Assembly: GCA_030704615.1 (NCBI GenBank)
Contig: CM060732.1
Location: 73,451,053-73,515,052, forward strand
Direction of reading: 5' to 3'
Origin: Takakia lepidozioides
Taxonomy: Eukaryota; Streptophyta; Takakiopsida; Takakiales; Takakiaceae
Length of the DNA stretch: 64,000 nt
Below the pieces are notes generated by a model. It had not been told where the DNA came from and did no database searches. It saw only the letters and a list, made by a program, of their open reading frames with translations. The position numbers and the translations under genes were made by a program. Shown piece after piece: positions 18,170 through 31,100 of the stretch (within the stretch, counting starts at the first letter, position 1; every line of letters starts with the position of its first letter).

Positions 18170-20440
18170 ATTGAAGGTATTTGTTTGGGAAGAAGGCAGT
18201 AGCCATATAGGAGAAAGCTAGAAAGCTTCCACAATGGCATGCGTGGTAATCATAGACTTCACTTTGTTCACCTCAAAGACTGCCAAGCACGTGGTTTGCC
18301 CCTTATTAGTCACCAGGTTTCGATGGCTCCACTGTACTTAAAATAGTGTGTTAACATGATCTATTTGAGATGGAGAGCGGTCTTCAGGCAAGCCCAGGCC
18401 GGGAAGTCAATGTAGGGCTTCTCCCCGATCCTGCAAATTATCCTCCTGGGGCCTGAATTTTAAGGGAGTTTGGTATCAATTGATGCTGTGGAAAGAAGCT
18501 CATGAGAAATTGGGAAGGCTATGGCCACTAGTTTCATTTCTACACCCGAGCTTCACCTGCATGCTCCCCTGTTGATCTCTAATCTTTCTGCCCCTCCCAA
18601 GCAGGCAGTCAATCGACACACAAAGCTGCCGCAATTTGAATCAACAAGTGGCATCACCCTTATCATTCCATCAAATTTTTAAGGACCATTTCTCGGGTAT
18701 GCAAGAGCAAACTATGGTGTGTTTCTTGAAGTGAATGTGGAACCACTGAATCAGTGGAGGAATTTGAACCTCGAAAGTGGAGGAATACTGTGACAAAAAT
18801 GTTAAACCATCCGGAAGTCAGGCTTCTGCCCTCAGATTCAGTGTTTAATAGGGAACTCACAATGAAAGGAGCTTTAAGACTTAAGGGCTCAAATCAATTT
18901 TTAAGCCACCATTCCGGCGATGCCACAGATCTGTGGAATAGTTGGATCAATTGGAGTTTTCCATGCCTCCAGGGTGTAGTCAAAGATCAGACTATCTTCT
19001 CTTTCATTGAAGCTTGGTTTTATGTATGTGCCTATTGCTGTTGAATTGACCGTCGGCGGGAGATTTCATTTACTCCATACGACTCCGATGTGTTGCTATC
19101 ATTTTCAAAATCGATGCTACTTGTAATGCCATGAAGATTCACATGATCATCTTTGTAGGAGTAGCCATTTTACCCAAGAATGCGATGACATAATTGATGT
19201 AGCTAGCGTTAGCATTACCTTCCACAAGTTATCTGCTTCTCCGCGTTGGTGTACCTCAGATGCTCTACAGGTGTATCATAAAGGATGATGGGTGTGGGTG
19301 GAGAATTTCTCCAGCTGCTGTTGGGCCTTATCAAGCTGCTTCAGCCTATGATGGACCACGCCTTGCCACCTCGACATGCATTCCATCTGAAAATGTTCCC
19401 AACACCACAACGGCAAGTCCAATGTCAAATCAATTTCCAGTTCTGCATTTTGCCCTGTATGCAGGGGTTGTGCACGGCCTGTCTGTTTTGATTTCCAGTT
19501 TTCCAGTCTATGGATCTTTTGGCAAGTTCACATATGAAAGTGGAAGTATAATGCATCCAAATAGTAGCCTAGTTGTCACTATCATCCATTGTGTGGTGCA
19601 ACCTTCTTGGCAAGATGATGAGGCACATGATAGACAAGTGCAGGAGTTAGTTCGACACTGAACAAAATTGTTGGCATCTCTTAAACAAGTATGCAAGTGT
19701 GCAAGTATGGGAGGTGTCTTTTGCAAGTACCAACATGGCTTGATGCATTTCATCTTGCCGGTATGGTGAAACCTGACATGGAAGGTATTTGATCAACTGT
19801 GCAGATATTTGTACAACGACTGAACCCCAGTTATAACTGATGATGATTTGATGTGTGTTGGGCAGTTTGGAGATCTCTTTTGGCTTTTGTTTGAAGTCCT
19901 CCCCTAGTAGCTGAGAAGACATCAATTGCAAGCTGACATATGCTGTGCTTTTTCCTGGCACTCCATTCTGCAGGAGCTGCCAGCCCTTGTTTGATAACAA
20001 GACCAAAACTCAAAACTCAAAATATCAAACTAGACACCCAGGTTCTAAGAAAGATGTTCTCATGTCAAATAACCACAAAGAAAAAAGCAATTCAAATGAA
20101 AATTTCATTACTTGGTGTGATGATGGTGGTCTAGTTCTTCCTGACGGTTTTTAGTAGAAAACAGACTTCTAAGCTACCAGCATTTTTCACACACCATCGT
20201 GTCACACCTATTCAGAGGCAAACCTCATGAATCATGAATCATACTACAGCCATTTACTGCCTAAAGTTGTACTAGTTGATTTGACCTAACTGCTGGAAAA
20301 GGCAGTGAAGGCTGTGTACATACCTACCTATTCCAAATAATTAACAACAATTTCATGTTGGATGTCAAAATTGTACATTAAGTGCACTACATAGTGTTGA
20401 CAGTTGATTACAACCCCGAAAATGGTTGCTACTAAGAGCT
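18170..20440. other. Intergenic stretch between two convergent genes
   Basis: Lies between the 3' ends of the lumen protein gene (plus) and the DEG14-like gene (minus). It should hold both 3' untranslated regions. The 133-codon frame at 19260-19661 has no recognisable motif or splice support, so I do not call a gene. Confidence 0.4.
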
Positions 20441-20445
20441 GATTA

Positions 20446-23400
20446 TCACAGGTCAGGACTCGCCTCCTCAGCAACGACATTGAGGGTGGCCTGCTCGCCA
20501 TGTGACCTTTTCACCCGCATCACAAATGTAGTCCCAACTTTGTCCCCCAAAGCTTCCACAATCTGCTCCCAGACTCAGAGCAATTGTGCAAAGAGGATGA
20601 AGAGGGCTGGATAACGGAAGATTATAGATGCAATTTGCACTACATCCTTCCCTCTGTCTACATTGTGAACGGAAACCATAGTGTTAAGGTCTAGTATGGC
20701 GATTTGGAGGAGGATTAAAGAGCAGAGTTCTAGGCCTATTGCCACTAGCACATTATGCCATTTGCACTAGCACATTATGAAACATAATATGTTTGATTAG
20801 GACTTGCAAGCCAATGAGAGGGCGGCAGACGCAATCCTTAATGCTATGGGAAGGGCCCCCCACATGCCATTATGGCGGTGTCGGCAGCAGCTCGCCCTCC
20901 GGCTCGCCACCACCTTACCCGCCACAATGGCACGTGTGGGGCCCATTCCATAGTACATAATATCGGCTTCAGCACTAATGCTCATTGCCAGACAGCAGCC
21001 TTTTCCAATAACTGAAGTGACAGGCTATTCAAATTAGCACCATCATACCTGATTGATGTTGTTGATGGGAACTCCGTCAAACTCCACAATGACATCATCA
21101 TTCCATACCCCAGCTCGTGCTGCTGGAGAGCCTGGAATTACCTGCAGTTACGCACCACCATCACCCTTATGTGCTTCTGAATTCACTCTTTTACAGGCTA
21201 CAGATGATGTAGTAAAGTTGTTCTCACAGATTAAAAAATATGGTAAAAATAGCGAGGTGAATTCCTTTCATATGGCATGTGTGCAATGGAATGATTCCAC
21301 ATATTTCACTAGATGCACTCAACTACGCACGTTGCAGCTAGTTCTTTGCCCAAAAACCTAAATAAAAAGGCCCACCTGTGAGACAAGAACACCAGAAGTT
21401 ACATCAGGAAATCCTGGCTTTATTTCCTTCAGTTGCACAATTCTGGGCTCAGTAAGCTCCCACATTTTCATCCCTAGCCATGGGCGCACCACACGCCTGC
21501 ATTCATCTCACACTTAGCATCTCTTCAAGACAGACACCTGCACAGATCCCAAATGGCACCAGAAATGTGATAAACATGTAGTCCATTTAGCTCCAAGGAC
21601 TAAAGCACTACACTATTTAGAGAAGAGTAACTGACCTCCGCTTCTTGAGCTGTTCCACAATTTTTATAGCAGCATCAATGGGAATGGCGAAGCTGACACC
21701 ATCAGCCGCCAAAGCCTTCATGGTGTTGATGCCGATAACCTCTCCATCCAGATTCACTAGTGGTCCCCCCGAGTTACCCTGCAATCCACAAGTGTACACA
21801 ACACCATTGGCAACTGAAAAGGTACTTTTTGGTGCAAACAATTCAACAACTTGGTCCCTCTGACTGATTTTAAGTCCAAACCATGCCAAGAACAAGCACC
21901 TCCATACAAAGCACCCTGTTAAAATAAGCCAGTAAGATAAATCTAAATGAAATCAATCCCTTATATTTCCTCACATTGTGGAGGGTGCCTCTTCCCTCAG
22001 TGTGCGTCTGGACAGGGTCGAACGTCAAAAGAGAACCACTCATAGGAACCACTTCCAAAACTAACATGACATGAGAGAATTTACATCAAAGGATTTCACA
22101 AAATTTCCAGCGGGTTGACACACCAGGACATTGCCTTTTGGGTGGTGCATCAGATGTGTGATTTATTGCATCTGTACAGGTTAGCTTTGCTTTTCAGATG
22201 CACACCATGCTTGCAAGAACAGGTCTCCGTGATGCCTAGCAAATCCATCAGGAAAACTAATAGATCTCAAGCACACATTGACTAGACTGCAGGGTCTTCA
22301 AATCATAAGATGAATCAACCATATTACCTGGTTGATAGCAGCATCTGTCTGAATATACCCTGTACCTACTCCCCCGAGACCAATTTCTGAGTTTTTGCGG
22401 TCCACACAGCTGCATACTCAGGCAATTGAGTAGATTAGAACGATACCACATCTGTAAGCTTGTCTGAGTGGAAGTGACCACTTATATAACTACTTGAGAA
22501 GGCATTCCAACCTGATGATTCCTGCTGTGACGGTATTGTGAAGATGAAGAGGGCTACCCAACGCCACCACCCATTCTCCTGGCCTAAGATCTTTGCTTGA
22601 TCCAAGCTTTGCTGTTGGCAACGGCCTTGAAGACTCCACTTTTATTACAGCTAGGTCAGAGAGTGCATCGAAGCTGATCACCTCACCCTCAAACTTGCGT
22701 CCATCTTGCAATGTCACAGCCAACTGCACAAATATCAGGAAATAAAGTCGAGATCGGTGCCCTACATATTATCAAGCACAAAAGCACTAGATTGATTGCA
22801 CTAGATTGAGAAAGGGAACCCTGAGAAACCTTACAAAAAGCTCACCATGCCTTTGTATTTGCCCTTCTGTTCATTGGCCACCACATGAGCATTTGTCAAG
22901 ATGGTCCCATCTGATTGAATGATGAATCCTGAACCTGCTGTTTCTCCGAAATATGCATACCGCCTACCTGCAGAAATAACTCAATAGCCAATTTCACAAA
23001 ACCTGCTTCCAAATGAACTGCAATCACACACAGCAGCTGTCTAAATAGGCACTCTTAAAGACTGACATAAATAAGACTCGTCAGGTAGGGTCAAGCAGAT
23101 CAGGACAGCTCAGTAAGTTCTTCAAGAAGCAGTTGAAGTGATAATCGGAGATTATAACTACAATAGATGATACTGCGACCACACATGCCTAGTTTTGATT
23201 CTCCTTCATACTAAGATTGTCATTGCATAATGAACGGCGACCACAGTGGCTTGCATAATTAGTATTCTGCAAATGTCTTATGTGTCAATGGGAAAACTTA
23301 CCAAAAGACATCTTTACATTTACAACAGCTGGAGCAGCTCTAGCAGCAGCATCAGCAATGGCATGGCGAGTTAGGCAATCTCCACCATGCTCGGGTGCAG

Positions 23401-25941
23401 AGGCATTCTCAGGCGGTGGCTTCTGGGATGTTGGTTCTGGACAAACAACACAGGCTCTTAAAAGTGGAAATGAGTTGACATCCAGGACATGTGTTCCACT
23501 CATTTCATCATCTGCTTCACATACAAGTCAGCCATACCCATTAACCCCTAGAGTTATCTAAGTGTCTTACCCAACATAAAGATACCATCAAGCAGAATTG
23601 CAACAAAACACAGCGATGAGTGTGTGTGCTCTTATGAGAATTTCACTCATATGGAAGAGCAGAAGATCATATAATCTGTCGAAAACATAATTCCACTCAA
23701 CATTCTCCATGGACTGACACTCGTACATACATTTCCCACCAACCGCAGAATATTGAATGTCCCACCAGCGACCAATGATGTACATGAACAGACGGTGAAA
23801 TTTGTGGTGTCAAAACAGTTCTAGAATTATATGAATCCTCCTGTGCTTGATTTCCTGACCCCAACTTTCAACCCTCGATGGATACTTTTTGCAGTGACCA
23901 ACAACAAGTCTACCCTCGACAGATACTTTTTGCAGTGACCAACAACAAGTCTACCCTCGACGGATACTTTTTGCAGTGACCAACAACAAGTCTACCCTCG
24001 ATGGATACTTTTTGCAGTGACCAACAACAAGTCTATTGCAGGTCACATTGTAACGTGCCATTGTTATTTAGTATGACATGGAAACCCTTCCCCATCCCAA
24101 ATTCAAGCATCTGGACTAAGTAGTCATACCACAGGTATGTGAGTGGACAAATCCCTCCAAATACCAAAGCCAGGATGCAGTAAGTGATATTGTCTTTCTG
24201 GTACTTTGCCAACCGAGTAGCCTGCAATGAATGGATGGGACAAATAGCTGGCCAAATTATGTACGGAATGAACAAAAGCATACCATGCAGCTGTTCTGAC
24301 CATAGAGCCACAGTGGTGGAGCCAAGTAGCAACCCTGCCACCATTCCTGATTTCATTCCAGAACCTTCGAAAGGCCTTGCTTTGTATCTGAGCCGCCATA
24401 GCAACTCTCCATTTTCCTGGGACTGACTGGTTGAAACCACCTGAAACCCAGACCAGAATTACTGCTACCTTACAATACAAGGTCCAATGTCAGTTATTTT
24501 GATCAAATCCCTAAAGCCCAGTCACCATACAAAGCCTGCGACTAATCAGAACTGAGTTCGCCTGAAGACAATGTTGAAAGTCTTGATTATTCACATGAGG
24601 ATCTCTTCACACACATGCCTACTAATAGCAATAATAGCTCTTACAATCGTTCTGAAGCTTGAAGGGAAAACATACAAGAAGTCAGGCACAGCTTCTGTGA
24701 ACATGGGGTACATTTGAATCAGCTAGTATGAGCTATCGCTTTGTTTTATCCAGGTTCCAAAGGCAGTCTGCCAAGGATCTTCATGTTAGATTGTCTACGA
24801 AGACTCTTGTGTCAGGGTTTGAGCAGACTGGATTCACGAAGATCTCTCCTTCAAACCCAACTGCGGCGTTCCAGGAGGACCAACTCCAACAGGTACCAGC
24901 AGTTGATTGTCAAGAATAACTCCACAGAGGGTAACATGCTGCTGAGATGTTTCTAATGCCATGCAGCTGTGAAAAAATTAAGCATTGCTCTCCAGCATAA
25001 AATTCTCATTACGACTCCTGATAAAGAATCTCCCATTTCCCACCGGGTTCATCTTAAAACCGGTTTATCAGCAGCACACTCTAACAAGCTTCAAGGGCAA
25101 AGTAATGCTACAGCTAATTCTGGACAACGAAATGAATATCACCTCACATCTCCAACCTAACAACTTCTTGGCAACGGAACTCCGTTCTGAGCAGCTGGTT
25201 CAGCAGTATGACAAAGATCCAGAGTATGACTAAGCGATGTTCAATTCTGTCATCCGGTTTAGCTTAAATACAGCTCATCATAGACATTTACCAGCCTCAA
25301 TGACCATCCACAGTATTAGGTCGATGCTTACATCATTGTTTCTGATGGGTAAACAGCTTGTTGATGGTTAGATTGGTCATTAAGTACTTAGGAAACTCGA
25401 AAACCCTTCAAATTTTAGGGACAGGGGAATGCCACCGTCTGATGATGTGTACACATTCTGAGAAGATCATACCTATCCGAATATATCTTCAATTGCAGAG
25501 TTCAGTACGGTATGTGTGTAGAATCACCTTTCAGAATTTCACAACACTCGTCTATAATCACTCGGTAGTAAAGACCGATCTAATCCATTCACGCAACACC
25601 AGATTAGCATACCCTCTACATAGAAGGGAGAATTCACTTTTGAGCTGCACACTACTGCAACATTAATAAGTCAAATCAACTGTCTGGGGAAAATTTTACT
25701 GTGAAATTCATATAGCATCCTGACAAACCGAACCCCACATGATGCATCCTATGCCCCTCCCCGTACTCCATCCAAACAGACGGATCCACACTACAGTTCT
25801 TCGGAACATGCAATCCGAAGGTTCTGTTTGTGCAACATGAGATGACCCATGAATCCAATGTGACCCGATGGTACTCACATTGGCCCACTTGATGAAATTC
25901 CTGACCCCGCTCTTGGTTGCTGCGGACCAGCGCGCAGCCAT
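20446..25941 (-). CDS. DEG14: DEG14-like HtrA serine protease with PDZ domain, 439 aa
   Basis: Ten exons on the minus strand, all phases consistent: 25941-25879, 24440-24284, 23511-23302, 22967-22846, 22723-22512, 22409-22328, 21778-21636, 21496-21376, 21141-21049, 20562-20446. The trypsin-like catalytic triad is complete: His171 (TNAHVV), Asp207 (LSDLAVIKV) and Ser285 (GNSGGPLV). The PDZ domain follows ([40 protein letters not shown]). The N-terminal part has a hydrophobic segment ([15 protein letters not shown]), and plant members of this group (protease Do-like 14) are predicted mitochondrial, resembling animal HTRA2. HtrA proteins remove damaged proteins. The start at 25941 ([10 protein letters not shown]) gives a presequence-like N-terminus; an in-frame ATG at 26013 would add 24 residues. 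Intron 2 contains a 41-bp tandem repeat. Confidence 0.9.
23871..24034. repeat. 41-bp tandem repeat in DEG14 intron 2
   Basis: The phrase gatactttttgcagtgacca recurs at 23881, 23922, 23963 and 24004, a constant 41-bp period, with nearly identical copies. Each copy contains tttttgcag, which looks like a splice acceptor. Confidence 0.95.
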
Positions 25942-26867
25942 GCCTGCACGCACTCTTCCCGCCCTGTTGCTCCACACGTTTGCTCTGCTTCTTCTCTCCT
26001 CATAAACAGGCATCCATTGTGGATGAATGCTTTCCTACATGTGTGGATGAATTTTATTGTAGGACATATTCTTTCAAGATGTACCATGTATATACGATGG
26101 CTCCTTCACAAATTACATACACGATGATACAACAATTAGAATACATCTATCAATTTTCAACTCTTAAATGGAAAATAATACCTACGTTGGTATGTACCTC
26201 GGTACGTATACTGCACAGAATACGTAGACAGAAGTTGGTTATGAAAGTGAGGTGCAACAACAAAGGGGTGGCTGCAGTCTCGGTGCCAGGAATTGAATCC
26301 GTTCTACACTTGGGCCACGCTGCTCTTCTCTTACTTTCCTGCCGACATGCAAACTCATTTCTTAGCCTTTTGAGAACCCGCGCTGGTTGGCGCCCCACAA
26401 GATTAGTCAAGTTGGTTGCCATACATGACGAGTTTTCCAGAATTTGGGAGCGGATTTCAGTGATATGCAGATGGTTAAACTGAAAGCGCATATTTGCATG
26501 CTATACTGGGTGGGTAGATCGCAGATTTCGCTTTGGCAGACTGTAACCGAAAGAGTGAAACGACCCACTAAACGGGAGACAAATAGGGAATAGATGGAAG
26601 ATTGGGAGAGAATTGTCCGCGAGCTAGGGGATCTTCGTTCATCTGCATACATAGATTTCCCGACAAGATTTCCTGCTGCAGTGCACATGCCGAGCATGTA
26701 GAGGATATCCGGCCGAACATAAATGTTACCTGAAGGAACACACAGGAACATATAGAACGCCGAGAGAGAGGTCTGCCGCAGAATACATTGGAGATTTCTG
26801 AGAGTTTTGCATCTGTAAATCCCATTGTGTAGTTAGAACAGTTGCTTTCTTACCAAAGCGAAGAGAC

Positions 26868-27060
26868 AGGGAGTTGGCAAGGTTTTGAGAATTTTGACAT
26901 CTAGATGCGGCCTTCAATGGTAATCTACTGTAACAAGAGAATCAACGTCACACGCTGTGTACAGTTACTTTCGAAGAGGCAGCCAGGGAAAGGGAGTTGG
27001 CAAGGTTTTGAGAATTTTGAAATCTAGATGCGGCCTTCAATAGTAAGAGAATCAACGGTG
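26868..27060. repeat. Direct repeat of about 75 bp, 123 bp apart
   Basis: The block starting gggagttggcaaggttttga occurs at about 26870 and 26992. Both continue through aatctagatgcggccttcaa-type sequence to agagaatcaacg. The first copy has an extra 12 bases near its end. Confidence 0.9.
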
Positions 27061-27303
27061 TATGTGTCATTTATTTATTTTGGACGGGACTGATCAGGAG
27101 GAAGATAAACAAACGACCACGAACAGATGTGGACAATGATACCAGAGGATTACCAGGTAATACTCTGATTTCGACTGATCTCCGATGCGAGAGAGTGTTT
27201 GCTTGCTCTAGAAACAATCCAGTCACAAGAATTCATGGAGGTAGTGACTAGTGACCCACCCTGTTCATTCCTATCTGTGGCAAACATGCTAGCAAAGCTC
27301 TTG

Positions 27304-27354
27304 TAGCGAAGCTCTTATCGTGGGGTGGGTGCTCGTGGGTGTAGGTTCGAACCC
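27304..27354 (+). other. Possible tRNA-like/SINE promoter segment
   Basis: TAGCGAAGCTC (27304-27314, A-box-like) lies 40 nt upstream of GGTTCGAACCC (27344-27354, a perfect B box). There is no convincing cloverleaf, so this is a weak candidate for a SINE fragment. Confidence 0.3.
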
Positions 27355-28113
27355 TCGACGGTCCACACTCCACACCAAGAAAAAAGCACGAACTCATACA
27401 TTGACTTGTAATACTTCAGTTCAAGTAATATGAAATGCAACTTTGTGCGTTCTGATAGCAATATATAGCTTTTGAAAATCAGATTCTAAAGAACTGCATC
27501 ATCTGTGCATGTGAATTATTTGCACACTGCATACCTGCTTAGGAGATAATAGGCTCCACAGCTCAGTATGTCACTAGACAGTCATCCTTGACTTTGAGTT
27601 CAAATCTCAGAAAAACAGGGCAGATGATCCTCTGCAACATACCCAGATGTAATGGAGGCTCACATGTGGCTAATCCAATTGATGCACAACTTAAGATGAG
27701 ACCATCTAATCCAGATACCAGGCCGGCGTAGGTCAATGTTAGAAATAAAGTTGTCCCATATTCTTTGTACTGTTTGTACTTGCTGCTATAAATACAGAAA
27801 TAGGCCACAAGTTGTTGACTCTTGCAAGACATAAAAGAAAAAAGCGGGAGGATGGGGCTTCTGACCAGTCCCCAATTCAAACTCTCATCTGCCTCTGGCG
27901 CTCGTGCACTCAATCATATATTTCATGGTTTGATCAGGGTTGCCGAGATAATATCTGCTTGGGTAGCCTGTGATCAGTACTCTGTAACACGGATGCTCAA
28001 AAGATGACACAGTCGAATTACACCCTCCACAGTAGGGCATCGTGACTGTAGAGAGACAAGGGATTTCCTGGTACCTCACAAGAGTGAACCATTGCAGGTT
28101 GCAAGTGTATTGC

Positions 28114-31100
28114 TTATAGAACCTTTGTGGCCCCAGCCCTGAACCCTTTCCTGCCCAGGTGGTTGGCAGTGGAGAAGCACCCTGACTGCAACGCACTCAA
28201 ACTTCTAATCCAGACAGAATCTGCCAATACAACTTCACTGTCATCATTCCTGTGCCAGCTCCAGTATGCATGGGTGGCATTCAAAATGTTCAGCTCCCCA
28301 TGCCCAAAGCTTGCCTCCCGATACACTGACCATTCTGGAGGCGAGTCCAAAAATCTGCCACCCACCCTCTAGTCAGAATAATTTCAAAGTGGGGTAATCT
28401 TTTCCTGGTACCAAAGTAGTCTGGATAAAAGTACGAGTGAGTAATCGAGCTGATGCAAATAGTGGGCTTGACAATAGTTTAACATGCAAGTTACAGGAGT
28501 TCAAGAAACAGCGGGGGCTCAACAAATGTCCGAGTTTACAGTGAAGGGCCTAAAGCTGTCCAACGTAAGATTTATTTTGGACTGGCAGCTGAAAACTACT
28601 TAGCCGAGTTGGCCCTTGCCATGGATGTCTGGCAGGATTAGAGTATTCACAACCAGCCTTTCCTCTTCATTTACTGTGAGGTCAAGTATGACGTGGTAAG
28701 AAACAAGACAAGTTACCCTAGTGGTATAAAGGCATCCTCTCTCTGGATGTATGCTAGTTTGCAACATTGAAAAGCCACTCTTGCAAGAGGGCACCAACAT
28801 TTGAAAGACAAGACTTATCAAAATTGTGCTTTTCTCCCTGCAGAACCAAATATAGACATCGCGCTGACTCTGGAGAAACTAGTAGGTGCCCTCCCTGAAA
28901 GTTACAACAGGTCAATTGACAGATACACAAGATGTAGAATAAATACAATCCCGCAACTTTCCCAACCTCCTACTGAAGAATACCAGGACACCCATCCAAC
29001 CATCCTAGTATCCACATTCCCTTCCTTCCCCCGCACCATCGCCGATATGGAGGACCTTTAGGAAGAAAATGTACCTGTTGGCAAGACCTTCACGGTTGCC
29101 ACCATCGCCGATGGTGATGGGTATCAGGCCACATGGATCAACCTTCTTCAAATATACTCTTGTCTGCCACACCCCCAATTACGCATTGAGCTTCAACACT
29201 GAAAATCCAGGAACTCCCACTGATACTGATATGACACACAAAAGGGTAAGAGTGCTGCACCCAACCCACTCCAACCTAGTATTACAGCAAGAGCTAGAAA
29301 ATGGTATTTAGACTACTCTCAGCTTAACACTTCAAGATAGTAGTCTGACATGGATAAAATTGCAACGTTCTTTAAGATATCACCTCGCACAAAAGAGGAA
29401 GCTACTTATGTTTCCACTTCATTGAGTTGTTGAAACTGCTAGGAGGATACAAATGGCCGCAAAGGTTTTTCAATCAGATAGGGAACAAAGGGAAGAAAGT
29501 GAGTGGTAGTACTGAGCGCTCATAAGCATGGACATGGCCAGCAAACAGGATATCCACTCTCGCCTCATGAAGCAATGGCTCCATGGCTTCCATCATCGCA
29601 TCACCGTCACCCTGGTGGGCACAATTTGTGTTGTACCAGGGTGCATGCAATACCACTATGAGCCACGGTGTTCTGCTCCTGTCCACCTTTGCTAAATCTG
29701 CCTGCATCACAACATTTCGAAGATTATTGAAGTGGACTGTAAATTGCAATCAACCACGAGACTAGAGTCTGATCATAGTTTAGGAGGAGCAGAAAAATGA
29801 TGAGCATCACAGTTCCAGCCTTGCAGATTCTTCCTAACAGAATCTACTTATTCCCGGAGTTCACCCAAAGAGGGACTGAAGAGGATGATCTCACTCGCAA
29901 AAACGAGACAAAGTGCTATTCCTCTAAGCCTAATCTGGATCACATGGATGTTATCCTTCACCTCATGGCAACAATTTGAGCTTTTGGAGAACTGTTTGAG
30001 CTTATAATTCAGTTGTAGGGAAGCAGCTCGTGATTTGAGGTTCTATTTACACATATTATATAACATGAAAGAAGATGTTTACTTTAAGCCACTTGTATTG
30101 GGCGGAGTCCTTGTCATAGTCCTCGTAGGATCCTAACATGAGGACATGAACCCCAGCGACTTCGAAAGAGTAATACAGATTGGAGTTCGATCCGCTCTCG
30201 TCATGCGGCATCTGCCAGCGAGTGTTGTATGACCGAAATGCGTCAATGATAAAAGGAATCCCCTCAACATCATGGTTTCCCTCTGTTACCATCCATGGCC
30301 TTGCGCTGGCATAAGGTGACATCAACTGACCAAAGGAGTCCCACGAGGGTTGATAGTAGTCAGCATATGACAAGTCACCAGCAAACAGCAGGATGTCATA
30401 ATCTGAATTCCCAATGTGCGTCAGGGTGGATTGTGTCCATCCAGTTTGCCCCAAATCACCTGCATGTTTTCAATTGGGCACAATGCATGTACATCAGCGA
30501 GGTGTCAGATATACGTATGGAGGAAAGAGAAACTGTTCTAGCTCACAATGGTGCAAGACTGTGAGAAAACTAACAGTTCCCAAACAGGAAATGGAGATGA
30601 AAGGCTCGGTGATGGAAAGGGATGTTTTGAAGGGTGGGCTTGGGAAGTAAGAACTCACCCACAACTGCAAATTTGATGGGCACTTCGGGTCCAGCAGGAG
30701 GAGGGGTTGTGAACTTGTATTCAGGGCCAACACCTCCACACTGATAGTAATAAGTGGTGCTATCTTTCAGTGGACCCAAAACCACATGATGCATGTGACC
30801 AGATCGGTACAGTAGGTAGCTATAGCTGCTGCTCTCCCCACTTGCAATGGTAGTGTATGCTCCCGAGGAGGTTCCATAGTGCACAGTGGATGCTGCATTG
30901 GAACCAGATGTCATCCAAGACACTCTCATACGACTTGGTCCAGCCAACGACACATGCACCTGTGTGCCTTTGTGTTAGCAAGTTCACAACAACCAACACA
31001 ACAGTGTTACAAGCCTCTGAGTGTAGGGCTATCATGCTCCAAAAAACAAAATGACCGTCATTTCTTAATAACTAGATAATCATTTCATCATAGTCTTAAC

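Larger units (their letters stand above)
26020..28100. other. Intergenic stretch upstream of DEG14
   Basis: Holds the DEG14 promoter side (minus) and the downstream region of the phosphatase gene (minus). Apart from the direct repeat at 26.87-27.06 kb and a possible tRNA-like element near 27.3 kb, I see nothing. Open frames here, such as 25917-26483 plus and 26150-26491 minus, overlap one another and have no family features. Confidence 0.4.

Noticed and set aside
19260-19661. 133-codon open frame
   Set aside because: No recognisable motif, no splice context and competing frames on both strands. It lies in a probable 3' region between convergent genes.
25917-26483. 188-codon plus-strand frame overlapping the start of DEG14
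   Set aside because: It runs antisense to DEG14 exon 1 and shows no family features; the minus-strand exon is well supported.
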